64,000 nt of DNA from Stenotrophomonas sp. NA06056 (GTDB lineage Bacteria > Pseudomonadota > Gammaproteobacteria > Xanthomonadales > Xanthomonadaceae). The translations under genes and the position numbers were made by a program. Shown here piece after piece: positions 16,998 to 24,541 of the stretch (positions are counted from its first letter, which is position 1; every line of letters begins with the position of its first letter). Below the pieces are notes generated by a model, which saw only the letters and a list, made by a program, of their open reading frames with translations, was not told where the DNA came from and ran no database searches. The stretch is taken from contig NZ_CP054931.1 in the NCBI RefSeq assembly GCF_013364355.1, positions 2,914,001-2,978,000 on the forward strand. Direction: 5' to 3'.

Positions 16998-17095
16998 AAA
17001 AAGGGGCGGAGGGGATCAAGTCGCTATTGCCAAGCTCGTGGAAGGCGCACGGGCGACGGAGGGGAGAAACGACTTGATCCCCTCCGTCCCCTTTT
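16998..17095. repeat. Inverted repeat of the GGGGACGGAGGGGAT family, copy 1
   Basis: Arms of about 25 bp at 16998-17023 (AAGGGGCGGAGGGGATCAAG) and 17070-17095 (complement, CTTGATCCCCTCCGTCCCCT) enclose a 46-bp loop. It lies between the gltX start region and the end of the M28 peptidase gene. The T run of the right arm touches the peptidase stop codon. A second copy is at 59493-59565. Confidence 0.85.
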
Positions 17096-18687
17096 CAGGG
17101 CTCGGGCTTGCGCGGGAACGGCTGCTCGCGCATGGCGGCGTGGTAGGCGAAGGAGGCGACGATGGCGGCGGCCTGCTTCAGGTCTTCCGGTTCGGCATGG
17201 TCCCAGGTGTCCAGGTGGCTGTGGTGGACGTTGCTGAAATAGTCCAGTTTGTCCTGGATGAACTGGAAGCCCGGCAGGCCGATGCGGTCGAAGCTGATGT
17301 GGTCGGTGCTGCCGGTGTTGCGGGTGGCCACCGTGGTTGCGCCCACGTCATGGAACGGGGCGAGCCACGCTTCGAAGATCGGCATGGCCGCCAGGTTTTC
17401 CTGTGCATAGATGCCACGGAAGCGGCCCGAGCCGTTGTCCATGTTGAAGTAGACCTGGAACTTGCCGTAGTCGCGGGTCTTCTGCAGTGCACCGGTCGGC
17501 TCGCGCAGCGAGGCCGGCAGCGCCTTCTGCGCTGGGTCGGTGGGTTCCGGGAAACGACCAAAGTGCTTGGCCACATAGGCCTGCGAGCCGATCAGCCCCT
17601 GCTCCTCGCCGCTCCACAGCGCCACCCGGATGGTGCGCTTGGGCTTGGCGCCAGTAGCCTTGAGGATGCGCATCGCCTCCATCATCACCGCCACGCCGGC
17701 CGCATTGTCGGCCGCACCGGTACCGCTGTGCCAGGAATCCAGGTGCGCGCCGATCATCACCACCTCGTCGGGCCTGCTGCTGCCACGGATCTCGGCCAGC
17801 GTGTTGTAACCGGGCTGGTCGGCCTCGTCGGTGAAACGGGCGGCCACATCCACGCGCAGGCGCACGGTCTGCTTGGCCTCCAGCGCGCGCACCAGCGGAT
17901 TGAAGTGCTCGGCGATCATCGCCAGTTCGGGGATGCCGACCGATTCGCCGGCCTTGCGCGAGCCGCCACCGGCCACGCGGATGATGCCGTTGTCCCAGCC
18001 GCTGATGCTGATCGCGGCCAGCGCGCCTTCTTCGACGAAGAACGCGTTGACCTTCGCCGCCAGCGCCTGCTTCTCCTGGTATTCCTTGACCCGCTTGGCA
18101 CGGTCGGCGGCCGCGTCCTTGTCCTTGGGCAGGGTGAACTCCTGCAGGCCTTCCAGCGAGGTGGCGTCGTGCCGGTGCGAATCGGCGTCGGTGCCACGCT
18201 TGTACTCGCGGGCCTCGCCCAGCAGCAGGATCCTGCCGCGCAGCTTGCCGCGGTACTTCTCGATGTCTTCCGGCTTCTTGATCTCGACCTGCACCAGCTC
18301 GCCTTCGACCGGGCCCTTCGTACCGGGGGTCCAGGCCTTGGGCAGCGCATGCAGCGGCTGCACGCGATCACCCAGCATCTCCACGCTGGCCGAGGTGAAT
18401 TCCCAGCCTCGGCCGAATTCGTCGAAGGCTTCGTCATGGACATTGTCCAGCTTCCATTCGCTGAACTTGCCACGGGTCCAGGCATTGGCGCGACCCATCG
18501 CCGGCGAATTGGTCAGGCGCGGCCCGATGCGTTCGGTGAGGTAGCTGAAGGTGTCCATCACCTGCGATTTGTGGAACGCCTGCTGGCGGATCTTGCCGAC
18601 CATGTCCAGGTCCACCGGCTCGCGCTGCTGCGCCACCGCATTGCCACCCATCGCCAGCGCTACGGCCAGCACGCCCCACTTCAGCAC
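17095..18687 (-). CDS. M28 family zinc metallopeptidase, exported
   Basis: Protein of 530 residues with a signal peptide (MLKWGVLAVALAMGGNAVAQ) and a protease-associated insertion before the M28 catalytic domain. Expected zinc ligands and catalytic residues are visible: GAHLDSWHSGTGAADNAAG (His, then Asp), WSGEEQGLIGS (Glu pair), FNMDNGSG (Asp) and a late His in HHSHLDTWDH. The family consists of aminopeptidases and carboxypeptidases acting outside the cytoplasm. The start is GTG 18687, since the ATG two bases upstream is out of frame and stops at once; AGGGG lies seven bases before it. The stop codon TGA adjoins a repeat arm. Confidence 0.88.
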   Translation of the reverse strand: MLKWGVLAVALAMGGNAVAQQREPVDLDMVGKIRQQAFHKSQVMDTFSYLTERIGPRLTNSPAMGRANAWTRGKFSEWKLDNVHDEAFDEFGRGWEFTSASVEMLGDRVQPLHALPKAWTPGTKGPVEGELVQVEIKKPEDIEKYRGKLRGRILLLGEAREYKRGTDADSHRHDATSLEGLQEFTLPKDKDAAADRAKRVKEYQEKQALAAKVNAFFVEEGALAAISISGWDNGIIRVAGGGSRKAGESVGIPELAMIAEHFNPLVRALEAKQTVRLRVDVAARFTDEADQPGYNTLAEIRGSSRPDEVVMIGAHLDSWHSGTGAADNAAGVAVMMEAMRILKATGAKPKRTIRVALWSGEEQGLIGSQAYVAKHFGRFPEPTDPAQKALPASLREPTGALQKTRDYGKFQVYFNMDNGSGRFRGIYAQENLAAMPIFEAWLAPFHDVGATTVATRNTGSTDHISFDRIGLPGFQFIQDKLDYFSNVHHSHLDTWDHAEPEDLKQAAAIVASFAYHAAMREQPFPRKPEP

Positions 18688-18784
18688 ATCGCACCCCTGC
18701 CCTTCGGCTCGATCATCAACCGGTCGAGTCTAGCCAGCCGGGGCGCGTGGCCCCCGTCCCATCGGTCATGGGCAGGGCAGAGGC

Positions 18785-18841
18785 GTGCGAACCAAGGTTC
18801 GCACCCACCAGAGGTCCAGTAGATCCACGCCATGCGTGGAT
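18785..18841. repeat. Two SMAG-type hairpins
   Basis: A GTGCGAACC-type hairpin at 18785-18808 (head degenerate on the minus strand) and a GTAG-headed ATCCACG-type hairpin at 18819-18841. They occupy most of the 165-bp gap between the M28 peptidase start and the next minus-strand gene; no gene is seen there. Confidence 0.8.
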
Positions 18842-18852
18842 GACCCCCACCC

Positions 18853-19263
18853 TCAACCCTTCCACCCCAGCCACAACTGCGCGCGCTCGGGCAACAACAA
18901 CAGCCAGTGCCGCTGGTCGATGCTGCTGCAGCCGAACACCGCAGCATGCTCCGGCCAGTCCGACGGCAGTCCGTCGATGCCGATCTCCGACAATGCTGCC
19001 GCCCCGGCCTTCCATGGCCGGTAACGCGGCACCCTGCCTGCAAGTGCACCGCGTCCTTGCCGCGCCTCCCGCAACCAGTCCAGCCCACGCCGCTGCAATC
19101 CCTCGCAGGTGACGGCGGCCAACTGGAAGCGGACCAGGCCGGGCGCGATCCGTGCCCCCGGCAAGGCCGCCAGTACCCCATGGGCCTGCAACAGCGCATC
19201 CACTTCCAGCAGGGCGGGAATGCCCTGCCGTGCCCGTTGCTGCAATCCTTGGCGCCAACCCAT
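18853..19263 (-). CDS. Hypothetical protein, cotranscribed with creD
   Basis: I do not recognise this 136-residue protein. It has no signal peptide or membrane helix. It is rich in Leu, Trp and Arg, with a C-terminal segment SIDQRHWLLLLPERAQLWLGW. It begins ten bases after the creD stop, so it is probably the last gene of the creD transcript and would then respond to CreBC. A SMAG hairpin lies just past its end. Confidence 0.65.
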   Translation of the reverse strand: MGWRQGLQQRARQGIPALLEVDALLQAHGVLAALPGARIAPGLVRFQLAAVTCEGLQRRGLDWLREARQGRGALAGRVPRYRPWKAGAAALSEIGIDGLPSDWPEHAAVFGCSSIDQRHWLLLLPERAQLWLGWKG

Positions 19264-19273
19264 GGCGTGCTCC

Positions 19274-20587
19274 TTACTTCTGCTCGGCCAGGGCGTACCA
19301 GTCGACCCGGCGGGTCACCCACATCGCCAGTGCCAGGATCACGAACAGCAGCAGCGACCCCATCAGCAGTGCGTTGTTTTCCGACACCAGCAGCCCATAC
19401 AGCGCGCCATACAGCACAGTCAGCATCGCGGCAAAGCCCAGGCCCCGCTTCCAATGACCCAGCACGTTGGCCAGATACACCGCCTGCAGGCTGATGCAGG
19501 CCAGGGCGGAGACCAGGTAGGCCTGCCAGAAGGCGATGTGCTCGGACAGGCTGATCAGCAGCAGGAAGAAGATCGCCAGCGCCAGGCCGACCATCAGGTA
19601 CTGCAGCGGGTGGATACGCAGCGACTTGATCAGTTCGAACAGGATGAAACCAACAAACGTCAGCACCACGAACAGCACGCCGTACTTGGATGCGCGGTCG
19701 GCCTGGGTATAGGTATCGACCGGGTCCACCAGCGAGACCTGCACCGCCTGCGCATCCAGATCATCGCCCTCGTGCAGTCGCTGCTGCGCGTCCGATGCCA
19801 GCGAGGACACGGCCCAACGTGCATCGAAGCCCTGTGCATCAACACGCCGCTCGTTCGGCAGGAACGCACCGGCAAACGACGGGTGCGGCCAGCTGGAACG
19901 CAGCGCGATCTGATTGTCATCACCCACCGGCACCACCGACAGGGAGCGGCTGCCATCGAGCTGCAGCTCCAGCTCCACGCTGCTGGCCGCCAGGGTGCCG
20001 CCGGTGGTGGCGATGCCGGTGATCGGTGCATGCAGCCCACGCCCCAATGCGGATGCGCCGGCCACGCCCGGCAGCAGCTTGACCTGCTGCCCATCAACCC
20101 GCAGGTTCGGTGTACCGACCAGGCCGCGCGCATCGGACACGCCCAGCGCGATGTAGGCTTTGCCATAGGTCGTGCCATCGTGCTCCGGGTAGTCATCCTC
20201 GCTGAAGGTCGCCTTGAGCTGGCCATTCCAGCTGTACACGGGCACCTTGAACAGGCCGACCGAGCGCTGGCTCGGCAGCAGTTCGCCACTGACCTGCAGG
20301 GTGGCCGGCGGCTGCAGCCAGTAACCCTGCGTGGTCTGCAGCTCGGTCTTCTTGTTGCCCTGCGCATCGACCACCTCCACCAGCTCGCGCTTGGACCAGG
20401 GCACCACGCGCACCGGCCCGACCACGCGCTGGGTGCCGGCACGGCTTTCGGCCACCCGCGAATAGGCCTCTTCGCGATAGGCGCTGCGCTCGGTGATGAC
20501 GCCGCGGATCAGGAACAGCGGGATCAGCAGCAGCAGGATCAGGCCGCCGACAATGGCGAACCGCAGCAGCATCTTCAGGGATTTCAT
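19274..20587 (-). CDS. creD: Inner-membrane protein CreD
   Basis: Protein of 437 residues with an N-terminal membrane anchor (LLRFAIVGGLILLLLIPLFL), a large periplasmic domain (residues about 35-300) and about five C-terminal membrane segments starting at GVLFVVLTFVGFILFELI. This is the CreD family layout. In S. maltophilia and Aeromonas, CreD is a CreBC target linked to envelope integrity and beta-lactam response; its biochemical role is not settled. Start ATG 20587 follows GAGGA. A cre tag lies about 65 bp upstream, at the very end of creC. Confidence 0.93.
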   Translation of the reverse strand: MKSLKMLLRFAIVGGLILLLLIPLFLIRGVITERSAYREEAYSRVAESRAGTQRVVGPVRVVPWSKRELVEVVDAQGNKKTELQTTQGYWLQPPATLQVSGELLPSQRSVGLFKVPVYSWNGQLKATFSEDDYPEHDGTTYGKAYIALGVSDARGLVGTPNLRVDGQQVKLLPGVAGASALGRGLHAPITGIATTGGTLAASSVELELQLDGSRSLSVVPVGDDNQIALRSSWPHPSFAGAFLPNERRVDAQGFDARWAVSSLASDAQQRLHEGDDLDAQAVQVSLVDPVDTYTQADRASKYGVLFVVLTFVGFILFELIKSLRIHPLQYLMVGLALAIFFLLLISLSEHIAFWQAYLVSALACISLQAVYLANVLGHWKRGLGFAAMLTVLYGALYGLLVSENNALLMGSLLLFVILALAMWVTRRVDWYALAEQK

Positions 20588-20651
20588 CGTCCGTCCTCGT
20601 TGGAGAGGACTGCAGGATGGACCGCTGCGGTGAGCAGGGTTTGTGGCGAAT

Positions 20652-20667
20652 TTGAAGCGAGTGTGAA
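20652..20667 (-). promoter_or_regulatory. cre/blr tag (CreB binding site) for creD
   Basis: Reading the minus strand: TTCAC-ACTCGC-TTCAA, nine of ten defined bases of the CreB direct repeat TTCAC-N6-TTCAC. It lies immediately after the creC stop codon and 65 bp before the creD start, so creD can be induced separately from creBC. Confidence 0.8.
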
Positions 20668-20668
20668 G

Positions 20669-22129
20669 TCAGCGCCGCTGCCGTTGACCCGGCATCGCCA
20701 GCGGCAGCCACAGGCTGGCCACGGTGCCACCTTCTTCGCGCGGCTGCAGGCTGGCGCGGCCGTCATGCAGGCGCGCCACTTCCTGCACGAAGGGCAGGCC
20801 GAGGCCGGAACTGCGGCGGCCGGTGCCGGGTCGGGCCAGCGAATAGAAGCGCTCGAACACGCGCTCGCGTGCGTAATCGGGAACGCCCGCGCCCCGGTCG
20901 GCAACCTGCAGGCGTACACCCTGCCCATCCACCTGTGCGTCCAACTGCACCTGTGCGCCGGGATGTGAGAACGCAACGGCGTTGTCGATCAGGTTGTGCA
21001 GCGCTTGCCGCAGCAGATACCCATCGCCCTGCACGCGCAGATCAGGCACCTCGTCGATAAGCAGCTCGACACCTGCGGCCTGCGCGCGAACCTGCGCCGC
21101 CGCCGCGACTTCCTTCAGCAGTGTGGGCAAGGCGATCGGATCACGGGTCTGCAACCAACCGTGCTGCTCGACCTCGGCCAGCGCCAGCAGCTTGTCGATG
21201 GTTTCGGTCAGCCGTTCCTGCTGGTCGACGATGCTGCGTGCGAAATGCGCACGGTCGGCATCGGCCATCGGCTCCTGCAGCAGTTCGGCTGCACCGCGGA
21301 TCGCCGCCAACGGGCTTTTCATCTCATGGGTCAGCGATTGCACGTACTGCTCGACGTACGCCTTGCCTTCCAGCTTGCGCCGCATGGTCTCCAGTGCCTG
21401 GCCAAGCTCGCCGATCTCATCGTTGCGCCGCTTCGGTGGCGGCACCGGTTCGCCGGCGCTGACCGCCCGTGCATAGCGGCTGAGCTGGCCCAGGCCATTG
21501 GTCAGCCACATGGTCACCAGTACGCCCACCAGTGCCGACAGGCCGATCAGCCACGCGCCACGTTCGATGATGGCGCGCTGGCTGGCGGCAATGAACGGAT
21601 CGATGCTGCGGTTGGGCTGGGCCAGGCTGAGCACGCCGATCAGGGTGTTGCCATCGACCGGGTCGTATACCGGCGCGGCCACGTGCATCACCGTATTGCT
21701 GTCATCGCCCGGCGTTTCCGGGCTGGAGCGCGCACCGTACTCGCCACGCAGAGTGCGATAGACATCGTTCCAGCGCGAATTGTCGCGACCCACGTCGCGA
21801 CCCAGCGAGTCGTAGATCACGATGCCCTTGGCATCGGTGATCGTCACCCGGTAGTCCAATGCACGCTTGGGGAAGCGCCAGACCATCGCCTTCAGGTCGC
21901 GCTGCCGGGCCTTGGCCAGGTTGCGGGTGAAGCTGCCATTGCGGATGGTGCCGGCCTTGACGTCGGCCGCGGCCATCTCGGCCAGCACGTTGGCCGCATC
22001 CACCAGCGTCGACTCCATCGCCTGGCGCACGCCGGGCTTCACTTCATTGACGAACACGCGCATCACGAAGAACGCGGCGATGCCCACGATCAGGAAGAAG
22101 CCCAGGAACAGTTTCAGGACCAGACGCAC
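20669..22129 (-). CDS. creC: Sensor histidine kinase CreC
   Basis: Membrane kinase of 486 residues: a transmembrane segment at 5-25, a periplasmic sensor domain (30-180), a second transmembrane segment, HAMP (VTMWLTNGLGQLSRYARAV), an H-box (SLTHEMKSPLAAIRGAAELL) and an ATPase domain with DNAVAFS, DRGAGVP and GLGLPFV motifs. It phosphorylates CreB. The start is GTG 22129, three bases after the creB stop. In S. maltophilia the CreBC pair influences beta-lactamase expression and swimming; here its neighbour creD carries the expected tag. Confidence 0.92.
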   Translation of the reverse strand: MRLVLKLFLGFFLIVGIAAFFVMRVFVNEVKPGVRQAMESTLVDAANVLAEMAAADVKAGTIRNGSFTRNLAKARQRDLKAMVWRFPKRALDYRVTITDAKGIVIYDSLGRDVGRDNSRWNDVYRTLRGEYGARSSPETPGDDSNTVMHVAAPVYDPVDGNTLIGVLSLAQPNRSIDPFIAASQRAIIERGAWLIGLSALVGVLVTMWLTNGLGQLSRYARAVSAGEPVPPPKRRNDEIGELGQALETMRRKLEGKAYVEQYVQSLTHEMKSPLAAIRGAAELLQEPMADADRAHFARSIVDQQERLTETIDKLLALAEVEQHGWLQTRDPIALPTLLKEVAAAAQVRAQAAGVELLIDEVPDLRVQGDGYLLRQALHNLIDNAVAFSHPGAQVQLDAQVDGQGVRLQVADRGAGVPDYARERVFERFYSLARPGTGRRSSGLGLPFVQEVARLHDGRASLQPREEGGTVASLWLPLAMPGQRQRR

Positions 22130-22132
22130 GCG

Positions 22133-22846
22133 TCAGACCTCCAGGGCGTAGCCGAGGCCGCGATGGGTGCGGATCGGTTCACCGCTGGCGCCAGCCGCAC
22201 GCAGCTTGGCGCGCAGCGTTTTGACGTGGGTGTCGACGGTGCGGTCAGCGCTGTCGGCGGCGCTGTCCCAGCCACGGTCCATCAACTGGGCGCGGCTGAG
22301 GATCGCGCCGGGGCGCTGCAGCAGCGCCTCCAGCACGGCATATTCATAGCGGGTCAGGTCCAGCGCACTTCCCTGGAAGCGGATGCGGCGGCCTTCGCGG
22401 TCGATGGCGAAGGCACCGTGCTCCTGCCAGCCGCTCTCGGCACCCGGGGCGGTCGGAGCGGGTGTGGCACGCCGCAGACGGGCGCGCACCCGCGCCACCA
22501 GCTCGCGTGGCGAGAACGGCTTGGCCATGTAGTCGTCGGCCCCCAGCTCCAGGCCCAGCACGCGGTCGAGCTCGTCGTTGCGCGCGGTCAGGAAGATCAC
22601 CGGCACCTGCGCCACCGGCCCCGGCAGGGCCCGCAGCCGGCGGCAGACCTCGAAACCACTGAGGTCCGGCAGGCCCACGTCCAGTACCACCAGGTCGATA
22701 TCGCCGGCCTGCAGCTGCTGCAGGGCCAGCCCGCCCAGCAGGCAATGGCTGGCCGCATAGCCCTCGCTGCGCAGCGCATAGAGCACGGTTTCGGCGATGG
22801 CAGCTTCGTCTTCGACCACCAGGACATGGGTAACAGGCGCTGTCAT
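22133..22846 (-). CDS. creB: Response regulator CreB (OmpR family)
   Basis: Regulator of 237 residues. The receiver domain has the acidic pair in VVEDE, the phosphoacceptor Asp in VVLDVGLPDLSG, and the conserved Lys in DDYMAKPFSPREL. The C-terminal winged helix has RAQLMDRGWDSAADSADRTVDTHVKTLRAKL. It acts with CreC and binds TTCAC direct repeats. I chose ATG 22846 (MTAPVTHVLVVEDE) because longer versions from 22885 add an Ala-rich stretch without family support. It is divergent from rlmJ, with under 50 bp between starts. Confidence 0.92.
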   Translation of the reverse strand: MTAPVTHVLVVEDEAAIAETVLYALRSEGYAASHCLLGGLALQQLQAGDIDLVVLDVGLPDLSGFEVCRRLRALPGPVAQVPVIFLTARNDELDRVLGLELGADDYMAKPFSPRELVARVRARLRRATPAPTAPGAESGWQEHGAFAIDREGRRIRFQGSALDLTRYEYAVLEALLQRPGAILSRAQLMDRGWDSAADSADRTVDTHVKTLRAKLRAAGASGEPIRTHRGLGYALEV

Positions 22847-22893
22847 GGCGCGCAGCATAGCCGCTGCGGCCCTTGCCCCGTACACTGCCGCCC

Positions 22894-23751
22894 ATGAACT
22901 ATCGCCACGCCTTCCACGCCGGCAACCATGCCGATGTCCTCAAGCACATCGTGCAGCTGGCCCTGATCGACAGCTTCAAGCGCAAGGACAGCCCGTTCTT
23001 CGTGCTCGACACCCACGGCGGCGCCGGCCGTTACCTGCTGGCCAGCGAAGAAAGCCGCAAGACCCTGGAAGCCGAATCCGGGGTCATGCGGCTGATGGCC
23101 CAGCCCAAGCTGCCGGAGGTGGTCGAGCGCTACCTGAAGGCCGTGCAGGCCGACAATCCGGTGGGCGCGATGATCAGCTACCCGGGCTCGCCGCTGCTCA
23201 GCGCGCAGGCCATGCGCCCGCAGGACCGCATGGCGGTGTGCGAGTTGCAGGCGGACGAAGCCGCTTCGCTGAAGACCCTGTTCGCCCATGACAGCCGCGT
23301 CGGCGTACACCCCGGTGACGGCTACGCGCTGCTGCGCTCATTGCTGCCGCCCAAGGCCAACGGCGCCAAGATCGGTCGCGGCCTGGTCCTGATCGATCCG
23401 CCCTACGAGGCCCAGGACGCCGAGTACCAGGCGATCCTGGCAGCGCTGGCCGAGACCCTGGCACGCTGGCCGCAGGCGACCTGTGCGGTCTGGTTCCCGA
23501 TCAAGCAGCGCCGCACCATCCTGCATTTCCTGCGCAAGGCCGCCGCATTGCCGGTGAAGTCGGCCGTGACCATCGAGTTCCTGGTGCGCCCGGACGACTC
23601 GCCGCTGCGCCTCAACGGCAGTGGCATGCTGGTGCTCAATGCGCCCTGGCAGTTCGACCGCGTGGTCGGCCCGGCGCTGCCGGCGCTGCGCCAGCACCTG
23701 GGCGAACCCGGTGCCAGCACCCGCCTGGACTGGCTGAAGACGGCCGAATAG
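22894..23751 (+). CDS. rlmJ: 23S rRNA (adenine2030-N6)-methyltransferase
   Basis: Methyltransferase of 285 residues of the RlmJ family, which methylates A2030 of 23S rRNA using S-adenosylmethionine. Diagnostic segments are the N-terminal MNYRHAFHAGNHADVLKH, the SAM site FVLDTHGGAGRYLL, and the N6-adenine catalytic motif LIDPPYE. ATG 22894 starts the family-typical MNYRH; the frame extends seven codons upstream without support. It is divergent from creB. Confidence 0.95.
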   Translation: MNYRHAFHAGNHADVLKHIVQLALIDSFKRKDSPFFVLDTHGGAGRYLLASEESRKTLEAESGVMRLMAQPKLPEVVERYLKAVQADNPVGAMISYPGSPLLSAQAMRPQDRMAVCELQADEAASLKTLFAHDSRVGVHPGDGYALLRSLLPPKANGAKIGRGLVLIDPPYEAQDAEYQAILAALAETLARWPQATCAVWFPIKQRRTILHFLRKAAALPVKSAVTIEFLVRPDDSPLRLNGSGMLVLNAPWQFDRVVGPALPALRQHLGEPGASTRLDWLKTAE

Positions 23752-23846
23752 GCGCCTTCACGAGGCTGTACGACCGTGAGCCTTTCGTTCACGGAATGCA
23801 GCCCCGGTGATGACACAATCGATGGACCACCAAGGAATCACCCGGT

Positions 23847-24392
23847 ATGGCCACTCGCAACCGCATGCCGCCCTGGCATGAGATCTTCAAGGCTCCCAGC
23901 GGCCACGAGCTGCTGATCCGCCCCATCCGCCCGGAAGATGGCGCGCCGCTGCAGGCCGCCTTCAGCCTGTTCGGGCCGGAAGAAATCCGCGACCGTTTCC
24001 TGCAGTCGGTAACCGAACTGTCGCCGGAAACCACCCAGCGCCTGACCCACCCCAACCCGAAGACCGAGATCACCCTGGTCGCCGCCGAGTCGCTGCCGGC
24101 CGGTGAGGCCGTGGTCGGCGCGGTGGCCCGTGCCTCGATCATTCCCGGCACCCGTGAAGCCGAGTACGCAATCCTGATCAGCCGGTTCCTGATCGGCCAG
24201 GGCCTGGGCCGCCAGCTGATGCGCAAGCTGGTGAAATGGGGCCGTGGCAAGTATCTGGACCGCCTGTATGGCGATGTCGCCGCCGAGAACGAGCCGATGA
24301 AGCAGCTGGCCGCCTCGCTGGGCTTCAAGCCGGTACCGCACCCGAACGGGGCCGAAGGCCTGGTGCGGATGGTGCTGGAACTGGACAACTGA
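23847..24392 (+). CDS. GNAT family N-acetyltransferase
   Basis: Protein of 181 residues with a single GNAT fold: an N-terminal strand (LLIRPIRPEDG), the EEIRDRFLQ helix, the core strand AEYAILISRFLIGQGLGRQLM with the acetyl-CoA pyrophosphate loop, and AASLGFKPVPHP near the end. It resembles the small GNAT domain appended to Pat-type protein acetyltransferases, here standing alone. The substrate is unknown. AAGGA lies about ten bases ahead of the ATG. It is a single gene between rlmJ and mfd, followed by a weak GC hairpin and two SMAG hairpins. Confidence 0.85.
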   Translation: MATRNRMPPWHEIFKAPSGHELLIRPIRPEDGAPLQAAFSLFGPEEIRDRFLQSVTELSPETTQRLTHPNPKTEITLVAAESLPAGEAVVGAVARASIIPGTREAEYAILISRFLIGQGLGRQLMRKLVKWGRGKYLDRLYGDVAAENEPMKQLAASLGFKPVPHPNGAEGLVRMVLELDN

Positions 24393-24426
24393 CGGCAGCG
24401 CCGGGCCCTGCCCGGCACGCATTGCG

Positions 24427-24500
24427 GTAGTGCCGGCCGCTGGCCGGCTCCACCGATACCCCGCAGCATCATGAGGCTGCCGGCCAGCGGCCGGCACTAC
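24427..24500. repeat. Head-to-head SMAG pair (GCCGGCC type)
   Basis: GTAG-headed hairpins at 24427-24450 (plus) and 24477-24500 (minus) lie in the 149-bp gap between the GNAT gene and mfd. Each stem is TGCCGGCC/GGCCGGC-like. Confidence 0.9.
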
Positions 24501-24541
24501 CCAGCGGGCTTCGATCGGGCTTCTGCTAAAATCTGCGGTTC

